From Mesorhizobium sp. GbtcB19 (lineage in GTDB: Bacteria > Pseudomonadota > Alphaproteobacteria > Rhizobiales > Rhizobiaceae), in the NCBI RefSeq assembly GCF_019091085.1, contig NZ_JAGXJY010000022.1:1-64000 (forward strand): a DNA stretch of 64,000 nucleotides, written 5' to 3'. Shown piece after piece: positions 1 through 8,204 of the stretch. Each line of letters opens with the position of its first letter. The first letter of the stretch is position 1. Both the position numbers and the translations under genes were made by a program. The notes under the pieces were generated by a model that saw nothing but the letters and a program-made list of their open reading frames with translations, did not search any database and was not told the origin of the DNA.

Positions 1-1
1 C

Positions 2-1510
2 GATGGCGCGGTCGCAGAGGTGCCGGCCGAAAGCCTTGCCGTCGGAACGGTGACCCTCGTTCGCCCCGGCGACCGGATCGCCGCGGACGGTGCGATCGTC
101 GAGGGCGACAGCGCCATCGACGAGGCGCCGGTCACCGGGGAGAGCGTGCCGGTGCGCAAGAAGGCGGGCGACGCCGTGTTTGCCGGCACCATCAACACCG
201 ATACCGTGCTGCGCGTGAAGGTCACGGCGGCCGCGGCCGACAACACCATCGCGCGCGTCGTCAAGCTGGTCGAGGAGGCGCAGGAGAGCAAGGCGCCGAC
301 CGAGCGCTTCATCGACCGCTTCTCCAGGGTCTACACGCCCGGTGTGCTGGCGCTCGGCGCGCTGGTGGCGGTGCTGCCGCCGCTGGTCGCTGGCGGCGGC
401 TGGAGCGAATGGATCTACAAGGGCCTCGCCATCCTCTTGATCGGCTGCCCCTGCGCGCTGGTCATCTCCACGCCGGCCGCGATCGCCGCCGCCCTGTCGG
501 CCGGCGCGCGGCGCGGCCTGCTGATCAAGGGCGGCGCGGTGCTGGAAGCGCTGGGCTCGATCAACGCGATCGCGCTCGACAAGACCGGCACGCTCACCGA
601 AGGCAAGCCCAAGGTGACCGACATCGTCGCCGTCGAACACAGCGAAGCCAATGTCCTGTCGATGGCGGCGGCGCTCGAGACAGGCTCCAGCCATCCACTC
701 GCGCTCGCTATCCTGGACAAGGCCAAAGCCGACAAGGTGCCGGTGCCGCCGGCGTCCGAGGCTTTTGCGCTCGGCGGCAAGGGCGTTGCCGGCAAGGTCG
801 GCGGCAAGGAGCTGTTTCTTGGCTCACCGGCCGCCGCCGGCGAGCGCGCGGCACTTCCCGCCGAGCAGCTGGCGCGCATCGCCGCCTTCAACGACGAGGG
901 CAAGTCGGTTTCGGTGCTGATTGCCGCCAGCGCGCCGGCCGGCATCATCGCCATGCGCGACGAGCCGCGTGCCGACGCGCAAGCCGGCCTGGCGGCGCTG
1001 CGTCAAGCAGGCGTCGAACCGGTGATGCTGACCGGCGACAACAGGCGCACGGCGGCGGCGATCGCCAAGGGCCTCGGGCTTCCCGTCCATGCGGAGATGC
1101 TGCCGCAGGACAAGCAGCGCGTCGTGCGCGAATTGCAGGCCTCCGGCAAGAAGGTCGCCAAGGTCGGCGACGGCATCAACGACGCGCCGGCGCTTGCGGC
1201 CGCCGATGTCGGCATCGCCATGGGCGGCGGCACCGACGTCGCGCTGGAGACCGCCGATGCAGCGGTGCTGCACGGCCGCGTCGGCGACCTCGCCGCCATG
1301 GTCGAGCTGTCGCGGCGGGCATTGAGCAACATCCATCAGAACATAACGGTGGCGCTGGGGCTGAAGGTCGTGTTCCTGGTCACGACGATCGTCGGCATCA
1401 CCGGCCTGTGGCCCGCTATTCTCGCCGACACGGGCGCCACCGTGCTGGTGACGGCCAACGCCATGCGCCTGTTGGCATGGCGGCCGCGGGCGCTCGTCAA
1501 AGCGGGCTGA
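2..1510 (+). CDS. zntA: Zn/Cd/Pb-translocating P1B-type ATPase, 5' end outside window
   Basis: This inner-membrane efflux pump uses ATP to export Zn2+, Cd2+ or Pb2+. The open frame runs in from base 2, so the N-terminal metal-binding region and first membrane helices are missing. Visible in order are the actuator motif TGES, the metal-binding CPC motif in a membrane helix (GCPCALV), the phosphorylation motif DKTGTLTEGKP, the nucleotide-binding HP motif (SSHPLA), MLTGDN and GDGINDAPA. The last helices carry the N..K pattern (NITVALGLK) and a DTG (DxG) motif, which in this family mark the P1B-2 subgroup selective for Zn/Cd/Pb rather than Cu. The metal choice is inferred from those motifs. Its TGA stop is the first base triplet of a duplicated LysR fragment that follows. 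Confidence 0.93.
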   Translation, partial: DGAVAEVPAESLAVGTVTLVRPGDRIAADGAIVEGDSAIDEAPVTGESVPVRKKAGDAVFAGTINTDTVLRVKVTAAAADNTIARVVKLVEEAQESKAPTERFIDRFSRVYTPGVLALGALVAVLPPLVAGGGWSEWIYKGLAILLIGCPCALVISTPAAIAAALSAGARRGLLIKGGAVLEALGSINAIALDKTGTLTEGKPKVTDIVAVEHSEANVLSMAAALETGSSHPLALAILDKAKADKVPVPPASEAFALGGKGVAGKVGGKELFLGSPAAAGERAALPAEQLARIAAFNDEGKSVSVLIAASAPAGIIAMRDEPRADAQAGLAALRQAGVEPVMLTGDNRRTAAAIAKGLGLPVHAEMLPQDKQRVVRELQASGKKVAKVGDGINDAPALAAADVGIAMGGGTDVALETADAAVLHGRVGDLAAMVELSRRALSNIHQNITVALGLKVVFLVTTIVGITGLWPAILADTGATVLVTANAMRLLAWRPRALVKAG

Positions 1511-1588
1511 TCTCCGCAAATAGCCAATCGCGAAACGCCTTCACCTCGCGCTGGCGGATCGCTTCCGGCGGTTAGACCAGATAGACCG
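1508..1588 (-). pseudogene. 3' fragment of a GcvA-like LysR regulator gene (duplicate of 3915-3993)
   Basis: About 79 bases match the 3' end of the LysR gene at 3904-4791 with only a few mismatches. In the minus frame it reads like the last ~25 residues of that regulator (…RQREVKAFRDWL…). One substitution turns the tyrosine codon of the intact copy (TAC) into TAA, so the piece cannot be the tail of a working gene. No other part of a LysR gene lies beside it. The two copies are direct repeats that bracket the three-gene unit at 1591-3787. Confidence 0.8.
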
Positions 1589-1590
1589 GC

Positions 1591-2289
1591 TCAAATTCCA
1601 GGGGCGCCTTCAGCATTTGCGACTTGTTCGCGCCACTTCTTGACCAAGTCTCGGCGTCGACCGGGATACCGCTCTTCAATCAGCTGGGCGCGCTCGATCC
1701 GATCGGCGCGGAATGTCCGAAAATCCTGCCGCAGCTCGCACCAGCCAGCGATGAAGCGCTTGTCTTCAATGAAGCCGAGCATGATGGGCCAGATGACGCG
1801 CTGGGTGATGGCACTCGACGGATCCTTGTAGGCGATGTGCAGCTTGAACTGTTCGCGCATAGCCTGACGGAGTATCCGAAGATCGACGGCCGGCGTCTCG
1901 GCTCTATTGCGGCCGACGTGAAAAGCGTTGTCCGTCAGCAGGTGGCGCAGTTCCGCCGGCAGCACCGCACCGATCTTCGCAATCGCGTTCTGGGCCGCGA
2001 ACGCCAGGCCGTCGTCAGTCTGGCGGCCGACCCATTGCGCGCCGAGCGTCAGTGCCTGCAGCTCCTCCTGCGAGAACATCAGCGGCGGCAGCAGAAAGCC
2101 AGGCTTCAGCACATAACCGAAGCCTGGCTCCCCCTCGATATCGGCGCCCATTGCCTGGAGGGTGCCGATATCGCGGTAGATGGTACGCAACGAGACCCCG
2201 GCCTCACGCGCGAGCTCGGTGCCCGGCACGGGACCGTTGTGCCGGCGCAGCATCTGCATCAGATCGAAAAGCCGATTGCTCTTGGACAT
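1591..2289 (-). CDS. YafY-type HTH/WYL-domain transcriptional regulator
   Basis: This 232-residue protein has an N-terminal HTH_11 winged helix at about residues 5-60 (LAREAGVSLRTIYRDI) and a C-terminal WYL-like ligand-sensing domain from about 135. In the WYL part, YKDPSS, RVIWPIMLGF and FRTFRADRIERAQ fit the family pattern. Such proteins usually control an adjacent gene in response to a small ligand. It starts 45 bases after the oxidoreductase gene on the same strand, so it is probably the last gene of the unit NTF2-like, oxidoreductase, regulator. Its stop codon lies just beyond the LysR fragment. The effector is unknown. Confidence 0.88.
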   Translation of the reverse strand: MSKSNRLFDLMQMLRRHNGPVPGTELAREAGVSLRTIYRDIGTLQAMGADIEGEPGFGYVLKPGFLLPPLMFSQEELQALTLGAQWVGRQTDDGLAFAAQNAIAKIGAVLPAELRHLLTDNAFHVGRNRAETPAVDLRILRQAMREQFKLHIAYKDPSSAITQRVIWPIMLGFIEDKRFIAGWCELRQDFRTFRADRIERAQLIEERYPGRRRDLVKKWREQVANAEGAPGI

Positions 2290-2333
2290 CAGACAATCCT
2301 ACCCGCCAATGACAAATTTTGGCAGGGGGTTGC

Positions 2334-3266
2334 CTATGACGTCGACACGAGGGCTTTGCCGTTGAGCTTGCGCCCCTGCTCCAATGCTGTGACCAGCGCG
2401 ATCGCATCCTCGAGCGGAACGATCTCGGCGACCGGAAGCCGGAGCTTTCCGTCGGCAGCCGCGCGGGCAAGCCCGGCCAGGATGTCGGCCCGCGCGGTGC
2501 AGACGATCGGTTTGAGCCTGCGGTCGAACATCGCGCGGATGAACTTGGCCGGAGTCGGATTGATGTCGAGATAGACGCCACCCTTGCGCAGCAGTCCGAG
2601 CCCGGTCGCCACCGTCATCGTGCCGGCCGTGTCGTACACGACGTCGAACCGATCACTGACCTGCGAGAGATCGGTCGTGCGATAGTCGCAGACGCGGCTG
2701 ACGCCCATCTCCTCAGCGCGTTGCCTCTGCTGCAGGCTGCAGCTTCCCGAGACCTTCGCCCCGAGCATCCGCGCGATCTGGACGGCGCATTCACCGACAG
2801 CACCAGTGCAGCCGTTGATGAAGACCTGCGCCCCGGCCTTGAGGTTGGCCTTGTCGACAAGGCCGTTCCAGGCCGTGATCCCAGGGGTGCCTAGGCACGC
2901 GGCCTGCTCGAAGGAAACGGAGCCGGGTTTCTTGGCAAGAAAGGTTTCCGGTGCGATCGCGGCCTGACCGATCCCGCCACCCTCCTTGATGTGGACGGAT
3001 CCGAACACGGCATCGCCTACCTTGAAGCGGGTGACGCCTGGGCCGATCGCAATCACGACGCCGGAGATGTCGCTGCCCAAAGCGCGCGGAAACTTCTTCC
3101 CGGTCACCATCTTCAGGTGGCCGGCGCGAACCTTCCAGTCGATCGGGTTGATGGCAGCGAAATTGACCTTGACGGCAACCTCGCCTTTCCCAGGCGTGCG
3201 GAGCTCGAAATCCTCGAGCCGCATCACGTCCGGACCGCCATACTGATGGTATTGGACCCGTTTCAT
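2334..3266 (-). CDS. NAD(P)-dependent alcohol dehydrogenase / quinone-oxidoreductase-like (MDR) protein
   Basis: A 310-residue zinc-independent medium-chain reductase. The GroES-like N-terminal half contains NFAAINPIDWKVRAG and LGSDISGVV. The Rossmann half has the NADP-binding loop GCTGAVGECAVQIA, then GGVYLDINPTP. There is no structural-zinc cysteine cluster. It probably reduces a quinone, enone or aldehyde with NADPH in the cytosol. I take the ATG at 3266; a GTG lies one codon upstream at 3269. A 38-codon frame ends in a TGATG overlap with this start. A WYL regulator follows and an NTF2-like protein precedes, consistent with a small inducible detoxification operon. The substrate cannot be read from the sequence. 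Confidence 0.87.
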   Translation of the reverse strand: MKRVQYHQYGGPDVMRLEDFELRTPGKGEVAVKVNFAAINPIDWKVRAGHLKMVTGKKFPRALGSDISGVVIAIGPGVTRFKVGDAVFGSVHIKEGGGIGQAAIAPETFLAKKPGSVSFEQAACLGTPGITAWNGLVDKANLKAGAQVFINGCTGAVGECAVQIARMLGAKVSGSCSLQQRQRAEEMGVSRVCDYRTTDLSQVSDRFDVVYDTAGTMTVATGLGLLRKGGVYLDINPTPAKFIRAMFDRRLKPIVCTARADILAGLARAAADGKLRLPVAEIVPLEDAIALVTALEQGRKLNGKALVSTS

Positions 3267-3382
3267 CACACGCTGCTCTTCTTGGGCGTAGCGGTTGCGA
3301 TGTCGCTGGTACCGGCAGGGTGCGGCAGGGGTTCGGCGGCGAGCCGCCCGTGGCGGCCCGTCACAGCATTGTTGATAATCAT
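3266..3382 (-). CDS. Possible 38-residue ORF coupled to the oxidoreductase gene
   Basis: An ATG at 3382 opens a 38-codon frame whose TGA overlaps the oxidoreductase ATG as TGATG, an arrangement typical of translational coupling. The product (MIINNAVTGRHGR…) is rich in Pro, Ala and Thr and has no recognisable domain or membrane segment. The upstream ribosome site is weak. In GC-rich DNA such a frame can arise by chance; the overlap is the only reason to list it. Confidence 0.25.
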   Translation of the reverse strand: MIINNAVTGRHGRLAAEPLPHPAGTSDIATATPKKSSV

Positions 3383-3430
3383 GAGACTACTCTCTGAGGG
3401 ATTGTGAGTGTCAGTGCGGCTGGGCCGTTT

Positions 3431-3787
3431 TCACTGAATGGCGAACACGCTCTTGTCGAAGAGCGCCTTGATCGCTGTGACCTTCCCGTTCTCGACCGTG
3501 AAGTACTTCGCCGAGAGGGTACTGGGGACCGGATGGGTGTGGGTGTAATACATGAGCAGCGCCGTGGTCTCGTCACCGAACGAGGCGACGATGGTCGCTC
3601 CCTTGAGCATGCCCGCGAATTCCGATTCCGACTTATGCAGGGCGGTGGCGCCTACAATGGAGCCGAACGGGGTTTCCGAGACGACGTCTTCCGCGACGAC
3701 TTTCATCGCCGTTGCGTGGTCGTGGTTCCTCCAGGCGTCGTAATAGGCCAGAGCGATATGGAGGGCGGGGCTGAGGTTGTTGCTCAT
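3431..3787 (-). CDS. NTF2-like / SnoaL-like protein
   Basis: A 118-residue single-domain protein. The N-terminal helix pattern (HIALAYYDAWRNHDHATAMKV) followed by an alternating strand region (TALLMYYTHTHPV, AKYFTVENGKVTAIKALFD) is that of the NTF2-like cone fold. The superfamily contains isomerases, dehydratases and non-catalytic ligand binders, so no reaction can be assigned. It is the first gene of the minus-strand unit with the oxidoreductase and WYL regulator. The ribosome site ahead of its ATG is weak. Confidence 0.8.
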   Translation of the reverse strand: MSNNLSPALHIALAYYDAWRNHDHATAMKVVAEDVVSETPFGSIVGATALHKSESEFAGMLKGATIVASFGDETTALLMYYTHTHPVPSTLSAKYFTVENGKVTAIKALFDKSVFAIQ

Positions 3788-3903
3788 CTTGATTGCTTTC
3801 GTTGGTTGGTTGGATGAACAACAGATAGCGCATGCTAGTGACAGATTTTGTCAGCATGGCGCAAACCTTGACGACGATTGCTTCTGCAGCCGGTATCGGG
3901 CCG

Positions 3904-4791
3904 TCAGCCCGGCGTGATCTCCTCAAACAGCCAATCGCGAAACGCCTTCACCTTGCGCTGGCGGATCGCTTCCGGCGGGTAGACCAGATAGAAGCTGGAA
4001 ACCGCTTTCAGCGCATGGTCGAAGGGCCGCACCAGCCGGCCGGTGGCGAGGTCGGCGGAAACCAGCATCGTGCGGCCGAGCACCACGCCTTCGCCCTGCA
4101 CGGCGGACTCCACCGCGAAGGTGGCGGAATCGAAGGTGAGGCCGCTGTTCGGATCGACGCCTTCGACGCCGGCGCTGGCCAGCCACGCGGTCCAGTCGAT
4201 GCGGTAGCCGTCGCGGATCAGTGTGTGGTGTTTCAGGTCCTCAGGCTTTCTGAGCGGATGCGGGCCTTCCAGCAGCTTCGGGCTGCAGACGGGAAACACT
4301 TCTTCGCCGGTGAGGAATTCCGACGTCAGCCCGTGATAGTGGCCGCCGCCATAGCGGATGGCGACGTCGATGCCGTCGCCGCGGAAATTGGTCAGCCTGC
4401 CGGTGGTCGAGACGCGCACGTCGATGTCGCCATGCGCGCGGTGAAAACGATAGAGCCGCGGCACCAGCCATTTGCCGGCGAAACCGTCCGAGGTGCTGAC
4501 ATTGAGCGTCGAGCCGGAATGGCGCGAGGTCGCCGCGTGCGTCGCCAGCGCGAGCTGGTCGAGCACCTCGCGCACCGCAACCGCATAGGGCTCGCCGACC
4601 GGCGTGAGCCGAACCGAGCGCGTCGCCCGCTCGAAGAGCTGCACGCCGAGCTGGTCCTCCAGGTGTTTCACCGCGCGGCTGATCGCGCCATGGGTGAGGT
4701 TGAGCTCGTCCGCGGCCCGCGAAAAATTCAGGTGCCGGGCGGCGGCCTCGAAGGCCGGCAAGGCGTTGAGCGGCGGCAGTCTGCGGGCCAT
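3904..4791 (-). CDS. LysR-family regulator, GcvA-like
   Basis: A 295-residue DNA-binding regulator. The N-terminal LysR helix-turn-helix is complete: LPPLNALPAFEAAARH, then LTHGAISRAVKHLE and LGVQLFERATRSV, the typical GcvA/AmpR-type opening. The effector-binding domain follows from about residue 90. I take the ATG at 4791 because family members begin MARRLPPL; the frame stays open 26 codons further upstream. It is divergent from the VOC/SDR genes at 4927-6195, with about 135 bases between, which is the usual placing of a LysR regulator and its target. The last ~79 bases are duplicated at 1508-1588. Confidence 0.92.
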   Translation of the reverse strand: MARRLPPLNALPAFEAAARHLNFSRAADELNLTHGAISRAVKHLEDQLGVQLFERATRSVRLTPVGEPYAVAVREVLDQLALATHAATSRHSGSTLNVSTSDGFAGKWLVPRLYRFHRAHGDIDVRVSTTGRLTNFRGDGIDVAIRYGGGHYHGLTSEFLTGEEVFPVCSPKLLEGPHPLRKPEDLKHHTLIRDGYRIDWTAWLASAGVEGVDPNSGLTFDSATFAVESAVQGEGVVLGRTMLVSADLATGRLVRPFDHALKAVSSFYLVYPPEAIRQRKVKAFRDWLFEEITPG

Positions 4792-4926
4792 GACGACAAA
4801 GCCATTTGTGAGTTCTGGTAACAAATCCTTGCCAAACTTTGGTTTGTCCGTCGAGCTTTTTCCAGCCAAAAATCCTCACAGAATTTGTGATCAACACTCA
4901 CTTCAGATCAAGCCTGCGAGGACATC

Positions 4927-5412
4927 ATGGCCACCGTTCATCCCTTCCTCTGGTTCAACCTCGACGCCGAAGCGGCGCGGGATTTCTATCTGTCGGTTTT
5001 CGAAAACAGCCGGGCGCTGGACACGATCACCTTCACCGACCATGTCGGCGGCACCAACAAGACCGTGCCGCATGCGATCTTCGACTTCGAGCTCGAAGGG
5101 CAGCGCTTCACCGCCCTCAACGCCGGCGGCGTGCCGCCCTTCAACGAGCGGATATCGCTCTACATCGAGACCAGGGACCAGGCCGAGACCGATTATTACT
5201 GGAACGCGCTCACGGCCGGCGGCGGCTCCGAACAGCCCTGCGGCTGGTTGAAGGACAAGTTTGGCGTCTTTTGGCAGGTCATCCCGAGCGAAGCCCTGCG
5301 GCTGATGAACGACCCCGACCGCGCCAAGGCCGACCGGGCGCGCCAGGCGATGTATTCGATGAAGAAGATCATCCTCGCCGACATCGCCGCCGCCCACGCC
5401 GGCCGCGCCTGA
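4927..5412 (+). CDS. VOC-family (PhnB/glyoxalase-like) protein
   Basis: A 161-residue protein of the PhnB-like (3-demethylubiquinone-9 3-methyltransferase domain) branch of the vicinal-oxygen-chelate superfamily. Visible family signs are the opening HPFLWFNLDAEAARDFY, FELEGQRFTALNAGG, the paired-residue segment YYWNALTAGG and KDKFGVFWQVIP. Members of this branch often have no proven activity. It is the first gene after the divergent LysR regulator, and an SDR gene follows 36 bases downstream, so the two are probably co-transcribed and LysR-controlled. Confidence 0.9.
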   Translation: MATVHPFLWFNLDAEAARDFYLSVFENSRALDTITFTDHVGGTNKTVPHAIFDFELEGQRFTALNAGGVPPFNERISLYIETRDQAETDYYWNALTAGGGSEQPCGWLKDKFGVFWQVIPSEALRLMNDPDRAKADRARQAMYSMKKIILADIAAAHAGRA

Positions 5413-5448
5413 ACGCGACATCCCACAACTCGAAGATGGAGAAGACCC

Positions 5449-6195
5449 ATGACCAGGCTACCCATGGCTTCACTCGATGGAAAGAAGATCATTGTCGTTG
5501 GCGGCAGCTCCGGCATCGGCTACGGCGTCGCGGCCGCCGCGCTTGAACACGGCGCCGAAGTCGTGATCGTCGGCCGTTCGGCGCAGAAACTGGGGGCCGC
5601 CGAAAAGAGGCTCGGCGGGGCAGGGCGCGTGACTGCCATTGCCGCCGACATGGCAAGGGAAGCGGATATCGCCCGCCTGTTCGACACGGTCGGCGCCTTC
5701 GATCATCTGGTGGCGACGGCCGGCACGCCGCCACCCAATTACCCAATCGGCGAGACCGACATGGATTTCGTGCGCCGGTTCGTCGACGGCAAGCTGACCG
5801 GCGCGGTGATGCTTGCCAAGCATGCCGCGCGCACGCTGAGCAAAGGCGGCTCGATGATCTTCACCTCCGGCATCAATAAGGACCGCCCGCCGGTACCCGG
5901 CGGCTCGGTCGTCGCGGCGGTCGCCGGCTCCTTCAGCTATTTCGCCCGCGCGCTGGCGCTGGAGCTCGCGCCGACCCGCGTCAACATCGTCTCGCCCGGC
6001 TGGGTCGACACCGAAATGTGGGACGAGATCGTCGGCGCGGCCAAGACGGGCTACTTCAACGAGATGGGCACGCGCATCCCATCAGGCAGGATCGCCACGC
6101 CCGCCGACATCGCGCCTGCCTACCTCTATCTGATGCAGAACGACTTCATGACCGGCGAGACCATCCACATCGACGGCGGGCAGCGGCTGGTGTGA
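5449..6195 (+). CDS. Short-chain dehydrogenase/reductase (SDR)
   Basis: A 248-residue NAD(P)-dependent oxidoreductase with the glycine-rich cofactor loop GGSSGIGYG and the C-terminal dimer motif TGETIHIDGGQ. The usual catalytic YxxxK is not obvious: the equivalent stretch reads AVAGSFSYFARALA after the serine-containing FTSGINKDRP, so the classical Tyr/Lys pair appears altered (an F-A-R follows the Tyr). Several YdfG/FabG relatives with SYFAR-type segments exist and may lack standard catalysis. Start ATG at 5449 is used; a second ATG at 5464 is possible. It is co-directional with the VOC gene. Confidence 0.88.
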   Translation: MTRLPMASLDGKKIIVVGGSSGIGYGVAAAALEHGAEVVIVGRSAQKLGAAEKRLGGAGRVTAIAADMAREADIARLFDTVGAFDHLVATAGTPPPNYPIGETDMDFVRRFVDGKLTGAVMLAKHAARTLSKGGSMIFTSGINKDRPPVPGGSVVAAVAGSFSYFARALALELAPTRVNIVSPGWVDTEMWDEIVGAAKTGYFNEMGTRIPSGRIATPADIAPAYLYLMQNDFMTGETIHIDGGQRLV

Positions 6196-6345
6196 AGGGC
6201 AAGGCCGGAGCCTCGGCCCGAGGACCCGGCTTGAACCCGCTGTCATCCATCGGTGCCGGGCCTTCTCGACGCAATGGCGTTTCCGGCGGAACGCTAATAA
6301 CATGATGCTCCAATGAGCAGCGCCTCCGCCTCGTCGAGGAATGCC

Positions 6346-6678
6346 ATGCGAAGGGTCATCGTCACCGCGATCTGCCTTGCCGCCGCGACAGGCGCCAGCG
6401 CCCATGACTGGTACCAAAACAAGGTCGACCCGGTAACGAACTTCAAATGTTGCGGCGGCACGGATTGCCGCCCCATACCGGAGTCCTCGGTCCAGTCCAG
6501 GGCCGACGGCGGTTATGTGTATCTGCCCGATGGTTTCAACATCCCGCGCGATCGCGTGCAGGAATCGCCGGACGGCCGATATCATATCTGCGAGAACAGA
6601 TACGTCATAACCAACCAGCCCTATCTGCGCTGCTTCTTCGCGCCACGGCTCAAGGTCTCCCGGCTGCTCTTGCGCTAG
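6346..6678 (+). CDS. Small secreted protein of unknown function
   Basis: A 110-residue protein with a clear Sec signal peptide (MRRVIVTAICLAAATGASA, cleavage before HDWY). The mature part has four to five cysteines (CCGGTDCR, HICENR, RCFF), suggesting disulfides in the periplasm. Proteins of this make-up (HDWY…CCGG.DC) are common in rhizobia without a known function. The ATG at 6346 is preferred because GAGGA lies six bases upstream and it begins the signal peptide directly; an ATG at 6313 is in frame. Its stop overlaps the stop of the convergent LysR gene. Confidence 0.8.
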   Translation: MRRVIVTAICLAAATGASAHDWYQNKVDPVTNFKCCGGTDCRPIPESSVQSRADGGYVYLPDGFNIPRDRVQESPDGRYHICENRYVITNQPYLRCFFAPRLKVSRLLLR

Positions 6679-7568
6679 CCCCGATGCCTTAGCGCCTCCA
6701 CGATGACTGCCATGGCCGGCGAAAGCTGCCGCCGGCTAGGATAGTAGAGGTGATAGCCGGCGAAGGGCGGGCTCCAGTCGCCGAGCACCAGCGTCAGGCG
6801 CCCTTCGGCGACATGGCGGCTGACCAGGCTTTCTGGCACATAGGCGATGCCGCGGCCGCTTAGCGCGGCGTCGATCATCGGGATGGTCGAGTTGAAGGTC
6901 AGCTGGCCCTCCACCCGGACCCGGAGGTCGCGGCCGCTCTTGGCGAATTCCCAGGCATAGAGACCGCCGAACGTCGTCAGCCGCAGATTGATGCAGTCGT
7001 GGCCGACGAGGTCCTGCGGTGTCCTCGGCGCAGGGCGGCGCAGAAAATACTCCGGCGAGGCGACGGCCACCAGCCGCCAGTCCGGGCCGATCCGCACCGC
7101 GATCATGTCCTTGTCGATGCTTTCGCCGAGCCGCACGCCGGCGTCGAAGCGCTCCTCCACGATGTTGCGCATGCCGTTGTCGCTGTAGAGCTCGACGCTG
7201 AGGTCGGGATAGTCGCTCAGCACCGGCTTGAGCTTCGGCCACACGGTCGACTGCAGCGCATGATCGGAGAGCGTGATGCGCACCGTGCCGGCCGGCCTGT
7301 CGCGAAAAGCGACCAGGCCCGCGAGGTCGGCTTCGATACCTTCGAAGCGCGGCGCGAGCGACTGGTAGAGCCGCTCGCCCGCGTCCGTAGGCGCCACGCT
7401 GCGCGTCGTGCGCGTCAGCAACCGCACGCCCAGCCGCGCCTCCAGCGCCTTGATCGTCGCGCTCAGCGTCGACTGTGAGGTGCCGAGCCCAGCAGCCGCC
7501 CTGGTGAAGCTGCGCTCGCGTGCCACCGCCACGAACCACAGCAGATCTTTCATGTCGTCGCGCTGCAT
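6675..7568 (-). CDS. LysR-family transcriptional regulator
   Basis: A 297-residue regulator. Residues 1-65 form the LysR winged helix (MKDLLWFVAVARERSF, LGTSQSTLSATIKALEARLGV), followed by a two-lobed effector domain with the common AGTVRITLSD and RGIAYVPESL segments. ATG at 7568 is chosen for the GGAGG just upstream; an internal ATG 5 codons on is also possible. It is divergent from the cupin/alcohol-dehydrogenase pair at 7782-9221 with about 210 bases between, so those genes are its likely targets. Confidence 0.92.
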   Translation of the reverse strand: MQRDDMKDLLWFVAVARERSFTRAAAGLGTSQSTLSATIKALEARLGVRLLTRTTRSVAPTDAGERLYQSLAPRFEGIEADLAGLVAFRDRPAGTVRITLSDHALQSTVWPKLKPVLSDYPDLSVELYSDNGMRNIVEERFDAGVRLGESIDKDMIAVRIGPDWRLVAVASPEYFLRRPAPRTPQDLVGHDCINLRLTTFGGLYAWEFAKSGRDLRVRVEGQLTFNSTIPMIDAALSGRGIAYVPESLVSRHVAEGRLTLVLGDWSPPFAGYHLYYPSRRQLSPAMAVIVEALRHRG

Positions 7569-7781
7569 GTCGAAGCCTCCTGCCGTCATTCATATCACTA
7601 TCCGATAAGTCCATACGGATTATTGGGTCTAATCGACGGTTTTGCGCTGCAATATGTTGTTGGCAACCGGCGTCCCGAGCCGGTCGCCGCCTGCGCAGTC
7701 CGGACAGGTCATGTCGCGCAGGCTCGGATGCGCCTGTCGGATCCGCGCGCCGCACCGAACACGTCTTTAAGGAGACCATCC

Positions 7782-8177
7782 ATGGACATTCTTCGCGCCG
7801 GCAGCCGGCCATCCGCGAAAGGCCCCGCCGAATGGTTCACCGGCACGGTACGGATCGATCCGCTGTTCAATCCGTTCGACGCCGCGCGGGTGCAGGGCGC
7901 GCAGGTGACCTTCGAGCCCGGTGCCCGCACCGCCTGGCACACGCATCCGCTGGGGCAGACGCTGATCGTCGTTTCCGGCCTCGGCCGTGTCCAGCGTGAG
8001 GGCGGCCCGATCGAGGAGATCCGCCCCGGCGACGTCGTCTGGATCGCGCCGGCAGAGCGGCACTGGCACGGCGCCTCGCCGGCCACTGCAATGACCCACA
8101 TCGCCATCCAGGAAATCAAGGACGGCAAGGCCGTCGACTGGATGCAACATGTTTCCGACGACGACTACGGCGTCTGA
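7782..8177 (+). CDS. Cupin-domain protein
   Basis: A 131-residue single cupin. Motif 1 is GARTAWHTHPLGQTLIV and motif 2 is IRPGDVVWIAPAERHWHG, giving the usual three His (HTH, then H) for a metal site. This small (R)-mandelonitrile-lyase-like / CMD-like cupin type is often beside oxidoreductases. AAGGAG lies 8 bases ahead of the ATG at 7782; the frame stays open further upstream but without a ribosome site. An alcohol dehydrogenase gene follows 27 bases later. Divergent LysR control is likely. Confidence 0.9.
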   Translation: MDILRAGSRPSAKGPAEWFTGTVRIDPLFNPFDAARVQGAQVTFEPGARTAWHTHPLGQTLIVVSGLGRVQREGGPIEEIRPGDVVWIAPAERHWHGASPATAMTHIAIQEIKDGKAVDWMQHVSDDDYGV

Positions 8178-8204
8178 AACCGGATTCCCCCGAAAGGAGC
8201 AAAA

